Shown here: positions 1 through 12,227 of the stretch, piece after piece
Layout: each line of letters begins with the position of its first letter
How positions within the stretch are numbered: position 1 is the stretch's first letter
NCBI RefSeq assembly: GCF_000189635.1
Contig: NW_002476495.1
Span: 62,001 to 126,000 of the forward strand
Source of the DNA: Tetrahymena thermophila SB210
Taxonomy: Eukaryota > Ciliophora > Oligohymenophorea > Hymenostomatida > Tetrahymenidae
Direction of reading: 5' to 3'
Length of the DNA stretch: 64,000 nt
The notes under the pieces: model-generated
Seen by the model: the letters and a program-made list of their open reading frames with translations, nothing else
Database searches by the model: none
Told to the model about the DNA's origin: nothing
Program-made: the position numbers and the translations under genes

Positions 1-185
1 ATAGTCACTCCTGTGAATCCACATAACGAATACATAGCATATTTATCCACATCAGGATTTACTTAGGACCATAATTCTTTATACCCATTTAATTATGTGA
101 GGGTGAAATATAATCCTACTCCACCAGCAGCAATTGTGACCAAAGCACAAATTACGAGAATTGTTTTCAAACAAGTTCCAGCCAT
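1..185 (-). CDS. N-terminal fragment of a small membrane protein (runs off the window)
   Basis: The minus-strand frame begins with ATG at 185-183 and stays open to base 1, giving 61 codons plus two bases; TAA is read as Gln twice. It starts MAGTCLKTILVICALVTIAAG, a short polar start followed by a strongly hydrophobic stretch (about residues 7-29) that fits a first transmembrane helix or uncleaved signal anchor. A polar segment (ELWSQVNPDVDKY) and a second rise in hydrophobicity (YSLCGFTGVTI) follow. The A-rich bases before the ATG and the abrupt fall in GC upstream support this start. I do not recognise the family; the C-terminal part lies outside the window. Confidence 0.7.
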
Positions 186-3100
186 ATCAGAAAAATTAAT
201 AAGCAAGTATTTACTAAACTTTCTTTAATTAATATTTTTATATTTAATTAATTAATTAATTATCTTATAATTTGATTGTTTATTTATAAGCAAAAAGTAA
301 TAATCAAAAAATACCAAATAGTAATTCGCTGTTTTTTAGATTTTTTTATAGGCAGTCAAATAATAATAATAATCGAATGTTGTACGCACATTTTGTGCAT
401 TTACTAATAAGAATAATTTGATTGTAATAGTGAATTCATTTAATTATCATATCTAACCCAATTAATTTTGTAAATTCCCTCAATATAGTTAATTTTGCAC
501 TTTAATTATATAAATATCCATCCTTTAAACAGGATAGTGGTTATTTCTTTTGTCTCATAAATTGTTAGTAAATCTAGTACCAAAAAGTAATTGTGATATT
601 TAATGTTGTAAAATTTAATTTCTTTGTTATATTCCATAGTATTATTTGCTAATATATCTATAACTATAATGCATCAAAATGTAAAAACAAATAAGCTAAA
701 TAAATAAATAAATATAGAAAATGTCTTTATTACTTTTATTGTTATAAATTTAAATTCTACTTTGATTTAAACTTAATTGCTATTTTGACAAGATTAACTA
801 AAATAAATAAATTATTATAGAAAAAATGAATACAAACAAAATAAACAAAAAAACTCTTTTTTAATACTTTTGTATTATTTAAGAACTTTCAAATTAAAAT
901 AAAATTTCAAAATTATACAAGAAAAAACATATTTTATTTAAATTTTTGTTGATATTTATTAATAAATTACAAATAAATTATTGTATTGTTTTTTTCTAGT
1001 AAAGAAAGTAATTAATTATCTATCAAATTTCAAAAACTAAATAATACTAATTTCATAAAAAACTATAAAATAAATATTGATTAACATTTAAAAATTAATT
1101 TAATTTATTTAATAGCTTTCTAATAAATATATTTTATAAAACTATCAAATATTATCTTTAAAATGATTTTCAATTCTTTTACGTAGTTTTTATTATAATC
1201 AAATAATTTAAGTATTTAAAACCCAAAATTAATTTATTTTGCCAATAAAAAAATGAATTAATAGTTAAATAAATAAAATTAATAATTAAATCATATTAAA
1301 TAAAAAAAATCTAGTTTGATCAAAAATAAATAAAGGATAGACCAAAAAAATCTCTTTTAAGATTTTTTGTTAATAGATTAAACAATCAATTTATAAATAC
1401 TATTATTATTTTTTTAAAAAATTTATATCAATCAAAACTTTATCCTCACCAAATATATAAGCAAAAGAATCCTATTAAATAATATTTACAAGAAAATTTT
1501 ATCATGATAAATAAATAGCTGAAAATATTTAGATTAATTCAATAAGAATAAAATATACTTAAATATATTTTTTATTAATTTTACTGATTTAAAAAATTGC
1601 TTGCTTATTACTTTAAATTTGATATAATTTAATAAATAAGCAATTTTTTTAGTTAAATTAAATTTTGTGTTTTTAAATATATTTAATTCAGTTTATTTGT
1701 TTGTTTATTTTTAAAATTATTAAATAAATAAATAAATAAATTTTAACATATAAATAAATTTAAATTATACTTTTATTTTTCAATCCTTATTATTTTTAAA
1801 ATAAATACAAACATTAAAAATATCAAATTTATTTACACTAAAAGTCCCTAATAAAGATTCATAAGCAAATTATATTAATAATTAATTTCATTTATAAAAT
1901 TATTCAATAATTTAATTAATATTTCCAATCTTTGAAATAGTTTATATGTCTCAAAAATAAATTAAAAAAAATTTTCAAATGAATTTTTAGAATTTTTTGT
2001 TGATAAATTTATTTATTTATTTATTTACATGATTTTTATTCTAAATTTTTTCTCATTTAAATTATTGCTGATGCAAATTTTATTTAAAATCTCTTAGAAA
2101 TACTTATTATTTCTTATTTTTTACTGTAAAATAATTAATCTAGAATTTAGTATTAAATTTGAAAAACAAAAAATCAATAAATTATAAGTAAAAAAATTTA
2201 AAGCTTATTAAATAAACATACTTTAGAGTAATTTAATTAATTCAAATGAAATAAATAAGATGAAAGTATGGCTTTTTTTACAATTTATTTGTTTTAATTG
2301 TAATTTAGTTAAATCATTATTTATTTTTATCCATCTTAAACATAAAAAAAATTATAAGAAGCTAAATAACATAATGTTCACAGTAATATATGCTCTTTTT
2401 TACAAAAAAAATCATAGTCTTTTATTTGGATTTTTAAGGAAAAAGAGTTTATCATCTAAAATTCATAAATTTATTAACTTGTCAACGGTTTTGGTTATTT
2501 GTAAAAATATTATTTAATAAGTAAGTCTAAGAATATTTACAACAAATAGAATATGGTAGTTGATATTTACAACTAATATTGAGAAAGATTAAGCTTACAA
2601 TGAATAAGGAAATAAGGTGAATAAGATCTAATTTTATTTTTGGTTAGTGGAGCATCAGAAAAAAGAAAAAATTTAGAGTTTAATATATTTTAATATGTTC
2701 TGCCTATCTATTGTAAATTTTTATTTATTTTCTGATATATAACAGACAAAAACAATATACAAATTGCATAACATTTACTTTAAACCAATAAATGTCTCCA
2801 TAATCAATATATTTATTTATCTATCTCTTTATGGTATTACTTAGCAATTCAATTTAAGAGAAATCCAGCTAAAAATTATTTTTTACAGTCAATAAAAATT
2901 TGCAGAATTGCTTCTTTTCAAATTTTTGAGAGTTGTTTTTAACTTTTTTGTTGCTTAATCAAATTATAACAAATTTTCTGATATCAATAATAAGCAAATA
3001 TATGTATTTATAATATAGAGTAGTTTTTTTATATTTTTAAATATTTTAGTAAAACTTTTTCTTGCAAAAAGAAATATTTTTTTAGAATATTTACATAATT

Positions 3101-4173
3101 ATTTATGTCTAAAAAATAATCTTAACTTTATTTTGAAATGAGTACATGTTAGCAATAAAGAATTAGGTAATGCTTAAACTAAAATACATCAAATAATTTG
3201 AATATTATCTTTAAAATTGCATACTGAGTTGGCTACAAATGGAAATTTTTCTGAATTTTTTCGTTTTGGTAAACTATGAATTATTTGATTACCTCTTATG
3301 GTTTTTTTTTATATTACGTAATATCCAATTATTTTTGAGAATATTAAATCAAATTTATATTTTATTTTTGAGAAGCAAATTTTAAAGAAAATTTTTCAAT
3401 TAATTTAACTATTTTATATTTTAAGGTTGCAAGAAATAAAAATGAAAGTTTTTATTCATTTTAAGAAGTTAAAAAATATTTTATTTTAATTTTTTTCATT
3501 ATTAAATGATGAAAATATTTAAAATTATACAAAAGCTTTATTTTTATGATAAACTTATTTCATTCTTTAGATTATCCTAAAAATATCTAATAATGAATGA
3601 ATGAATGAATTAGATGAGTTTTTTAATTATTTATTAAATTAGTGGAAACAGAGTATGTTTTAAGAGCTTACATTATTTAAAAAGAAAATATATTCAGTTT
3701 AAAATAAATGCAGAAATTAAATAAACAATTATTTCCATTAAAATACTAACATCGATTACAATTAAATATTTAATTATTGCTAAAATTAATAAAATTTCTT
3801 TTAAAAATAGTTTAAAAATAAAAATTCACTACTTCATATTTATATTTATTTTCTGTTGAAATTTATATAAACTGCTCAAAGAAAATAGAAAATCTTTAAG
3901 GTTATATATATATATTTATTTATTTGTTTTATAATAAAAATTTGTATTTATCCTTATAACCATAATATTTTTCCTTCAAAGAAAGTGATTTGTTATTTTA
4001 ATTAATTTTTTTTTTGGTCACCTCAAATAAATAAATAATTTAAGGTCATTATGTTATAGGAACAAACAAAGAAATTTAACACTTTTAATTTCATTTGAGT
4101 GGAAAAAAAATAATAATAAATAATAATTCAAAAAATAGATAATCAAAAATATTAAATAAAGACAAATAAATAA
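186..4173. other. AT-rich intergenic gap
   Basis: About 4 kb of extremely AT-rich DNA with many short TTTA/AATA runs. The longest frame open under the ciliate code is 2260-3141 (+, 293 codons before TGA). Its product is low-complexity, rich in Phe, Ile, Leu, Lys and Asn, and frames of that length are expected by chance when TGA is the only stop, so I do not call it a gene. I see no RNA gene or mobile element here. Confidence 0.6.
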
Positions 4174-4674
4174 ATGAAAGCCTTAATTACTTTAGCTCTC
4201 TTATTAGCTGTTGCTTCATGCTAAATTTACAACATGAACGTAGCTAACGAATGCTCTCAACTTGGTTGTGCTAGAAGTTTCTGGAATTTCAACAACACCA
4301 ACTACAATTACACCTGTCCCAGAGCTGGACCCAGCTACGGAAGATTCAGAGGTGTCAATGGAAGCTACGTTTTTGACTTCATTGCCTAAAATGTCACAAA
4401 CAATGCCGACGTCCAAGCTACCATTCCTCTCTACTACAATTAAAACGCTTACGTAAATGGTCTCTAATATTACTATCCTTTGTAATAAAACCACACTTTC
4501 GCTATCTTGAACTGCACCTTCCCCATCTCCAAAAATTACACAAATCTCTGTTCCCAACACGCTTTAGTTGGTGGTAAGATCTACAACAACACCTTCTAAA
4601 ACGCTTGTGCTTTCGGTTTGGATGCTCCTAGATACTCCTTCTTACAATAAGAATTACAAGAATCTATGTTCTGA
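4174..4674 (+). CDS. Secreted six-cysteine protein, member 1 (166 aa)
   Basis: Single-exon frame of 167 codons ending at TGA 4672-4674, with eight TAA codons read as Gln. Residues 1-16 (MKALITLALLLAVASC) form a typical signal peptide, so the product should enter the secretory pathway. The mature part has six cysteines in the family spacing: C27-x4-C32, C48 in YTCP, one in LNCTF, one in LCSQ, and the last in CAFGLD. It also has several Asn-x-Ser/Thr sites. Codon choice is richer in C-ending codons than the surroundings, which suggests a well-expressed gene. It is closest to the minus-strand members at 21270 and 28514 (shared NFNNTNYNYTCP-like block) rather than its plus-strand neighbours. I do not recognise a named family; role unknown. 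The start is fixed by the signal peptide and the A-rich leader. Confidence 0.9.
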
Positions 4675-5666
4675 AGATGATTTGAAGGATAAATATAATT
4701 TAAAAATTTATAATCTATGTATTAAACAAATTTATATATTTGTTAAAAAATAATAATAAGGTTTTGAATCCCTAATTAATTAATTAATTTCTCTTTATAT
4801 TTTAACAAATAAATATTTGCAAACATTTTTTTTTGCATTTAGTTTTAATTAATTTTAATAACCCAAATAATTTAACAATTCTTTGATTAAAATTAATTGC
4901 ATTAAAGACGATGATCCTAACTAAAATCTAATCAAGTAAGTTAAAATAGAATGTAAATAAAGTAAATTAATTAATAGATTGAGAAGATATTATTTATTTC
5001 CTTAGATTACAAAAAACTAAAATTAATTAAAATCAAATCATTTATTTAACAACAGTTTTTGATATTATTATTAAATGTTTTAAAAATATAATATGAATTT
5101 AGACTTATAGAAAATTTTTATATCATTTACCAAAAATAAATTAAATAATGTAAATCCTCATCATATTTTGCTAATCCAGGTATTGAAATTCCGCTGACTG
5201 GATACATACATAAATAACGTAAGTAACATCTAAACTGAAATCGAGGTGGTCTTAATATATGAACCTTTACCGTATATGATTCTATATAGATGTTTTAAAA
5301 ATCAAACATAGAATTTCGATGATATATCGACACATCTTTAATTAATTATTTTAAATTATAATAAGTAAATGAACCAATAAATTTTATTTTGATTATTAAA
5401 TTATTTTATTAATTTTTTGACTATTTATTAGCTAAGATAAATAAACTGGTTTAAAATAATTGTAGCAATATTTTTTATTGAATTAAATGTATTGAAATGA
5501 TAAAATACATTATTATTTATATGATATGATTATAAGAAACACAATTAATTGATTTTTATTGAATCAATAATTAATGCTTATTAAAAATATTTATATATGC
5601 ATGGATCCATCATTTTAATTAAAAAATAAATTTGAAAAAGTACTACTACAAACAATTAATTAGATG

Positions 5667-5709
<43 letters not shown>

Positions 5710-6605
5710 TACTTTAACTTATAAGAAATGACAAGTTAGGTAAAAATGGAAATAATTTATTTATAAAAATAATTAATAGAAATAAATTGTTTTTTAATTA
5801 CTTTTAACATATTGAAATATAAAAAAAATTCTAATCACAGTATAAAAATTCATAATACCAAATGATTTAATTTTAATAAATTTATGAAACAGAATTTTAT
5901 TCAGTTTTATATTCAAATTTTAAAAAAAATTATTTTTTTTACTTTTATAATAATTTTAAAAATAAAATAAATTTTATAAATATCATTTTGAGTATCTATC
6001 TATCTTTTTATTGATCAATTTATATAAATATCTAGAAATTTTAGAACTGAAAGCTAATAATTTATTTTTCTCTTAGTTTTAATCATAATGTTTATTAAAA
6101 ATGATAATTAATATATTCAAATATATAAATTTAATTCATAATAAAATTTACTTAAAGTATTTTTAATTAATTTAAAAATTAAAAAAATACTCTTTAACAT
6201 TTTTATTGAATAAAATTTATTTTATTTTGAGATATCCATCCCTTCATATTAGCTAAATATTTCTATTTAATTTTACGAATAACACACAAAAAAGTTATAA
6301 ATGAGCTTTAAATTATGAATTAAGCAAGATTGAATGACTAAATTTTTGTCTATTTCGGAAAAAATTTTTTTTACAGAAAATTTAAAGAATTTCATATTTA
6401 TTTTTTTTAGGGGTTGTATTTGAAGAATGAAAAAGCTTAATAAGTTTTGTTTTTTATGGATATTAAATATTGATAGGTAAAGTTAATAGAATGATTAAAA
6501 TTAAGTTAAACTGCAAAAATTAACATTCAATTTAGTTTTATTTGGAAGAGATTTACAAAGTAGACCTAACAAAATTAATTAATTAATTAATTAATTGACC
6601 CATAC
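4675..6605. other. Intergenic gap with a higher-GC patch and an ATTT microsatellite
   Basis: Mostly AT-rich filler. Two things stand out. A patch at about 5150-5345 is much less AT-rich than its surroundings and includes a possible small hairpin near 5318-5332. A tetranucleotide run of ATTT lies at about 5668-5710. An (AATT)n run sits just before the next start codon. No convincing gene is seen. Confidence 0.5.
5668..5710. repeat. (ATTT)n microsatellite
   Basis: About ten uninterrupted copies of the tetranucleotide ATTT/TTTA. Such runs are common in ciliate intergenic DNA. Confidence 0.85.
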
Positions 6606-9600
6606 ATGTAGACTCAAAATGGGATTTTAAGTCCTTTAAAGCAAATTAAAAAATAAATTAGAATTAATATTATATAAACAAAGCCAGATGAAGGAGCTAA
6701 ATCTTAAAAAGAATAACTGAAGAATTCCAAAAGCTTGATGGTAACTCGAACAAATAAAAGCAAAAAATCTATTTAATTTAAAGTTTAAGAGTTGACTGCA
6801 ATTGATTCTGATTTTGGTGAGCCTTTGGATAATATAATTAATGAAAAGATAGTTATAGAATCGTTAGATACTTGGTCATAAGAAAAGAGTAAAAATAATT
6901 TTATATCATTATTAAATAATAGAAATTAATATATTTATCTAAATTTATTTCTGTTTTAACTAACTCTAAGAGGCGCATTGGATTAATTCAGATAGTAATT
7001 CAATTAAAAAGGAGGAATCAATCGAAGACATCATTAAAAGCAATAATAAATAAATCGAAAGGAACAAATTCATCACTGCTAAGCAGCCAGAAGATCCTGA
7101 ACTCTCTGAAAATATAATTAACTCAATATTGAATGACAATGGTTAATTTGTTTTTTTTATAATTAGACTATTTCTACTTTCAATTTTTTTTTTTCCCTTT
7201 AGTTTAATCAGCTTATTAGGATAAGAGTGATTCTAAATAGAGAAAGAAAAAAATGAGTTATGTTCAGTAATAAACCAATGAATTAAATGAAGAAAACCAA
7301 ATTTCAAAGATAACTGAATAAAATGAAGAACTTGAAGGGGAAGAGTTAGAAGGTGGTGAAACTTGGATCGATGAGATAAAGGAGGATATCATTCATAATA
7401 GCCACCGTCAACTATAAAGAAGTATTTCAGTGAATACAAATCATAGAGTTAAAAGTGAAGAAAAAGTTAATAAAAAGAATGTTAAAATTATTAAGTAGAG
7501 TGTAGATGCCTAAAAATTTGAGCTAAATAAGCACATTATAAATAATGTTATCTATAATAAAATGAACAGAGGAATGAACTTGCAGAAAAAAGTAGAAAAC
7601 GACATTTTACTTAGAAACAAGCAATTAGATTCAAAGACCAGCGACACAATAAACTCCTTCAAGATAGTTAATACAACTATGAGAAAGTCAGATTTTATAG
7701 TAAATTATGACTGGCTTTATAAAAAGCTTATTGACAACAAGTAAAATTAAATAACTATTCATAAATTACTAACTATCTAAATAAATAATGATAATTCATT
7801 AACATTTATTTAGCTTTTCAATATTTCTAAATAACTTTTATCATTTATAAATCAATATGAATTTTTATAATGCGAAATACTTTCTTCAATTAAAACTAAA
7901 TTAGAAATTTCAAAAAAACCATCTTAATTAAGGTCCTCAGTTAAATATAAAATTTAAGGGTAGGTGTGTGGGCCTTAATCAATTGGGATTGAAGGTATTC
8001 AAATTAAAAAACCATAAAACAACGATTTTATGATAAAAATAAAATTAGAAAATTTTATAAAAAAATATTTTTAAATTTTAATTTAAGAATGTTTGTTTGT
8101 TTGTTTAGATTAAGATGATTGATTGATATTTAAATTAAATATAATAGAAAGTAATTTGAGAAGAATCCTGAGCTTGATAAGGAAATATAAGCTATGGAAA
8201 GAGATAAGCTAAATTATTAGTATTTAAATGACTTATTTGTGGAGAAATATTAAAAGCTGAGTTAAGATTTAAGACAGAAAAAGCTTCAAGTTGGAGATCT
8301 GAGAATTAGTATTAACAACATGCACCAAGAAATTAAATAACTTTAGCACTAATAAGTTGCAGTTAAAAAAAAGTATGAAGAACTAGAGAACTAGCAAATG
8401 ATGCTGAGAAATGCAGTTATGAGCTCAATTTCAAGAAAAGGATATTCGTTGGGATAACCTTATAGAGGAAATTATACAATTGATAAAAAACAATCTGTAA
8501 TTAATTAGAAACATATTTTAGATAATAAATAATCTTCTTTTTTAAAAAAGAAACTATAAGAAATGAAAGAAGTTGAAGAAATGGCAATATTAAAAAATAT
8601 AAGATAACTCTAAAATGAAATTGATGATAGATTCTTTAAAATAGAAGACATAGAAAAGAAAATTCTCATCTAAAAAAAAGATAAATCTCACCTCAAATAC
8701 TAATTTAAAGTTTTTTTGTTCAAATTGATTTAAACTGGTATTGCCTCGTAATATTTTAATTATTTTTATTATCTAAATGAAAAATTTATTTGTTGAAAGA
8801 TATTCATTAATTGCATTTTATTCGATTTTATCTAAACAGTTACAAAGGAAGCATCTGCGAGCTGATTAAACTGCTAAAGAAATTAAAAGTAGACATTATT
8901 GCTCAAGATATTCCGAGATTTCTTGATGATGAAAGCAAAGATTTTATTTTTTAAAAAGCTAAAATTGAATTGGATTTAGAGGAGGTTGAGAAATAAAAGA
9001 TTTTAATCAAAGAAGAAATTTCTAGAGATAAAAGACTTTAGCACATAGATTTTAATCTCTTCTTAGATTAATTTAAAGAGCGTAAGTAGCTCATGAAAGA
9101 TAAGCTAGAGATTATAAAGAAGGAGAATGTAAAAGTGCTTAGACCAATAATTAAAATTGTAGATGGAATTTAAATGCAAAATGGAAGTCAATGGGAATAA
9201 GTGTATGATGAATAGTAAATGATTGAAAAGTTTTAAGAAAGATAAACTATTAAGCAAGTGCTGAATATAGAAGATATTGACTTCTTGGATGTTTTACCTA
9301 AAATCTTAGAAAATTAGCAAAATTTAGAACAATAAAAATATGAAATTGAACAGTAAGAAATCAAGCGTCTCTACTTAATTTTCCTTCAAAAGCTTTAACA
9401 AAGTACTGCAGATATAGAAACAAAATTTGAGAAATTCGAATTGACTTTTAAAGTTATCTTTGGATTCAAATAAGGAGAAGAGATCTTTAAAAATTTTATC
9501 TTATTAGCTCAAGAAAAAAACATAGGAAACACAACAGAGGATTCTAGTTCCTCTCAAAGGCTAAAGAAAGCTAATGCTAATATTATTTAGACATTGCAAC

Positions 9601-10163
9601 ACAATAAAAATATCAGCTAGTAGTCAAGCCAATAGATTCTTTCTTACTTTACTACTCCAAATTAAACTAGTGGCAGTGGCTCATCTCGTAAAAAAGCTTT
9701 GATGCCTATCCTGGCAGATATAGAAGGATCTTTAACGACTAGAGATTTTAGAAGAACCAAAAATAGAAGCTCATTTCACAATAGCAATCTTCGTCTTGAA
9801 ACAGATAATATAATTGAGAACTTTACCTCAAGATCATCTAAGAGCAATTAAAATAGCTTAAGCTCTTCCGTTAGAAGTAGCACATAGGCTTCCACATCTC
9901 CATTCTTCTTGAACCAAATATAAATTGATAAAGCTAAGACTTTGCTACAAAAAGGAAACAATTCAAAGCAATAAGAATAAATTATGTATCAAGAAGTTAA
10001 CTTTTCATACGAGCCGATATATAACTAAATGCCTTAGTACTAAAATATGTTCAAACAGAGCTCTTTTTTCAATTCTAATTCATCTTAATTTCAATGTTAT
10101 ACTCCTCAACATAAATAAACTCATAAACGTAATTCTACTTCAGACTTAAATTTTATTAAATGA
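6606..10163 (+). CDS. Large coiled-coil protein with Ser-rich tail, five exons (961 aa)
   Basis: Exons 6606-6888, 6971-7141, 7203-7740, 8148-8717 and 8840-10163 join in frame (phases 1, 1, 2, 2) to give 962 codons ending in TGA 10161-10163. All four introns are GT-AG; intron 3 is unusually long (407 nt). The N-terminal third is acidic and Gln/Glu-rich with no membrane segment. Residues of about 330-700 are dominated by Lys/Glu/Gln/Leu with heptad-like spacing (for example KKYEELENQQMML), so a long coiled coil is likely. About residues 740-961 are Ser/Asn-rich and look disordered. This suggests a structural or scaffold protein, perhaps cytoskeletal, but I recognise no specific family. Start at ATG 6606 follows an AT-only stretch; an upstream exon cannot be excluded. 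The two middle splice sites were chosen by frame continuity. Confidence 0.8.
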
Positions 10164-12227
10164 AATATTCACATAAAATAATAAATAAATAAATCTAATG
10201 CTCATTTATATTGTATATTTCGATTGGTATAAAATCATTTTAAAAATAATTTTGGTAAAAATTAAGTAATTTATATACTTTGAACTTAATTATGTACATT
10301 ACCACCTTATTATTTTATTACTCGCCAATACTTTTTTCTACTTAAATGCCGAATTTGATTTGTATTATTTCATCATATCAAAAATAAATTTGTAACATAG
10401 ACTTGCTATTAGATTAATTATTGATAGGATAGGGTTTTTAATGTATATTGGATTATAGAGCTTAAATCAAATTATTTATTTGATTGTTGTTTGGAAGTTA
10501 TTAATTTGAAGTAACTTTATTTGGAGGAATTATGTTGCTTAAATTTTAAATATCCATCAGATGATTGTAGATAAGTAACTTGGGAATTGCAATTTAAAAT
10601 CAGAATCTAGATAGATTTATTTGCGAATACTAAGATTTTTAGAGAATACTTTCAATGCTTCTATTCAAGCCAGCAACGAACAAAGTAAGCATATATTAGA
10701 AAATAATAGCTTAAATATCTCGAATGAAGCTTATATTTGTTAATTCTTATCGTTTTATTTAAATAGCCACAAAGCTATAAGTTCAGGAGTAGCAAGTAAA
10801 TTAAAAGAAAGTAAATATTACATACATTCTTGTTGTGGAATATCAAATTACCTTTTGAATTAAGTACTTTTATTGAACCTTCTTTGAGCTTGGCTTTTTA
10901 AATAAAAATATTGTATATAAAAATTTTATTCTAAGAAAGAATATTGAAGTTAAAGCTTTATTTATGTGAATTTCTACCAGAAGTTCATCATCAACTAATT
11001 TATTTTTGTTTGTTTGTAATTTATCTAATTAATTTCTTATTTCTTAATGCAAAAAAGAGCTCTCATTTTTGTCTCCACCATTATTTTATTATTATAAACA
11101 GAGAGGTAAATAAATATCAATATTTTCTGAATTCTATTTTAGAGAAATAGGAATGAAAAATGTCTAATTATCCTTTTCAATTAAGAATACTGAATTTACA
11201 TTTCCACAGATACCGTAGAAGAACTTATTATTTGCTGAGTCTTTTCATTAACTAAAATTTTGCATGCAAATCCCTTCGACCCAACTAAATATTACTATTT
11301 CTACATGATGATATGATTATTTAACGCTAACTTATGATTAATTATTAGCAATTCTTTCTTTAGCATCATCTAATGTTTACCTTACCAAAATATTTATTAA
11401 CATATTTCTTACTTTCTGCTTGCCATCTCATCAAAAATACTACAAGTTATTTTTTCATTTTTATAATCAACTTCAATTTCTGTTAAATACAATCTATTAA
11501 AATTGTAAATAATAATTAAGAATCTTTTATGGTTGCTTGATTAAGATTTTCTTTTAGCTTGCTTCTACTAAAATTACTGTATTTCAGGTAGGAATTTCAT
11601 TTCCTTTATAATGAAATCCTCATCGAGAGTTAATTCTTGTAATAAAGCTTATCTTTTTAGCTAATAAAAACAACTAAAAATATAAACTTTGGTAAATTTG
11701 AATATCTAAATACTAAAACTTCGCTATTAGTTAACAATAAATTTTTATCACTAAAATATTACTAATAAAGATAAGCTGAAATATAATTTTAGATTGCCTA
11801 TCATATATTATCATTCATTTTACTTTGTTATTGTTTACAGAAAATGTAATTATTTATTAACAAATCTTATTTGTAAGTGTTTAATTGATTTTTATTTATA
11901 ATACAATCTATCTATATACTTAAAATATCTATGAATATTAAAAATCTTTTATTCAATTTTTTGCAAAATAAATAAAAAGAGTACTTATAAACTTTTTTGA
12001 TATTCATTTTTAAATCAAGAATATTTTAATACCACAAAAAATTAATTAATTGATTTGATGGAATTTTTTTCATCTAATTACTAATTATTTATTTATAATG
12101 AAAATTTATATTTTTATATTTGAAATCATTCTTAAGTTCATTTATTTCAGACAAAAAATAACACTGTTTTTATAATTAATTTCTTTAAAAAAGATTCACT
12201 AAAAAAATTTAGGAAATAGAAAATTAA
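10164..12227. other. Intergenic region containing decayed coding-like sequence
   Basis: The first and last few hundred bases are AT-rich filler. The middle (about 10440-11690) has higher GC and codon-like texture on both strands but no clean gene; see the separate pseudogene entry. I find no RNA gene here. Confidence 0.5.
10840..11690 (-). pseudogene. Possible decayed protein-coding gene, minus strand
   Basis: On the minus strand, protein-like stretches occur in successive different frames: ALLQELTLDEDFII (near 11.62 kb), EVDYKNEKITCSIFDEM (near 11.43 kb), TLDDAKERIANNQSQVSV (near 11.36 kb), then NNKFFYGICGNVNSVFLIEK (near 11.2 kb) and ELLVEIHINKALTS (near 11.0 kb). Moving between them needs at least two single-base shifts and crosses one in-frame TGA, so no intact product can be read and I could not rescue it with introns. 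The plus strand of the adjacent 10440-10890 also has open, protein-like frames. Composition alone can mimic ciliate protein in this DNA, so this is a weak call. The parent gene is unknown. Confidence 0.3.

Noticed and set aside
2260..3141. Open frame of 293 codons on the plus strand under the ciliate code
   Set aside because: With TGA as the only stop, frames of this length are expected several times by chance in 64 kb of AT-rich DNA. The product is low-complexity Phe/Ile/Leu/Lys/Asn with no motif or plausible signal peptide.
4216..4560. Minus-strand frame of 114 codons and plus-strand frames inside the six-cysteine genes
   Set aside because: These are shadows that appear only when TAA and TAG are treated as stops; the real frame has the signal peptide and six cysteines.
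5150..5345. Box C/D snoRNA in the higher-GC patch
   Set aside because: An ATGATGA-like string is present but on the wrong side relative to any CTGA, and no terminal stem pairs convincingly.
10665..11600. Single minus-strand frame open for 312 codons
   Set aside because: It is open but most of its best protein-like stretches lie in the other frames, so the length seems fortuitous; the region is reported as a possible pseudogene instead.
10840..11690. Programmed frameshifting or selenocysteine at TGA to rescue one gene
   Set aside because: It would need two shifts and a TGA readthrough without any recognisable slippery site or SECIS-like structure; decay is simpler.
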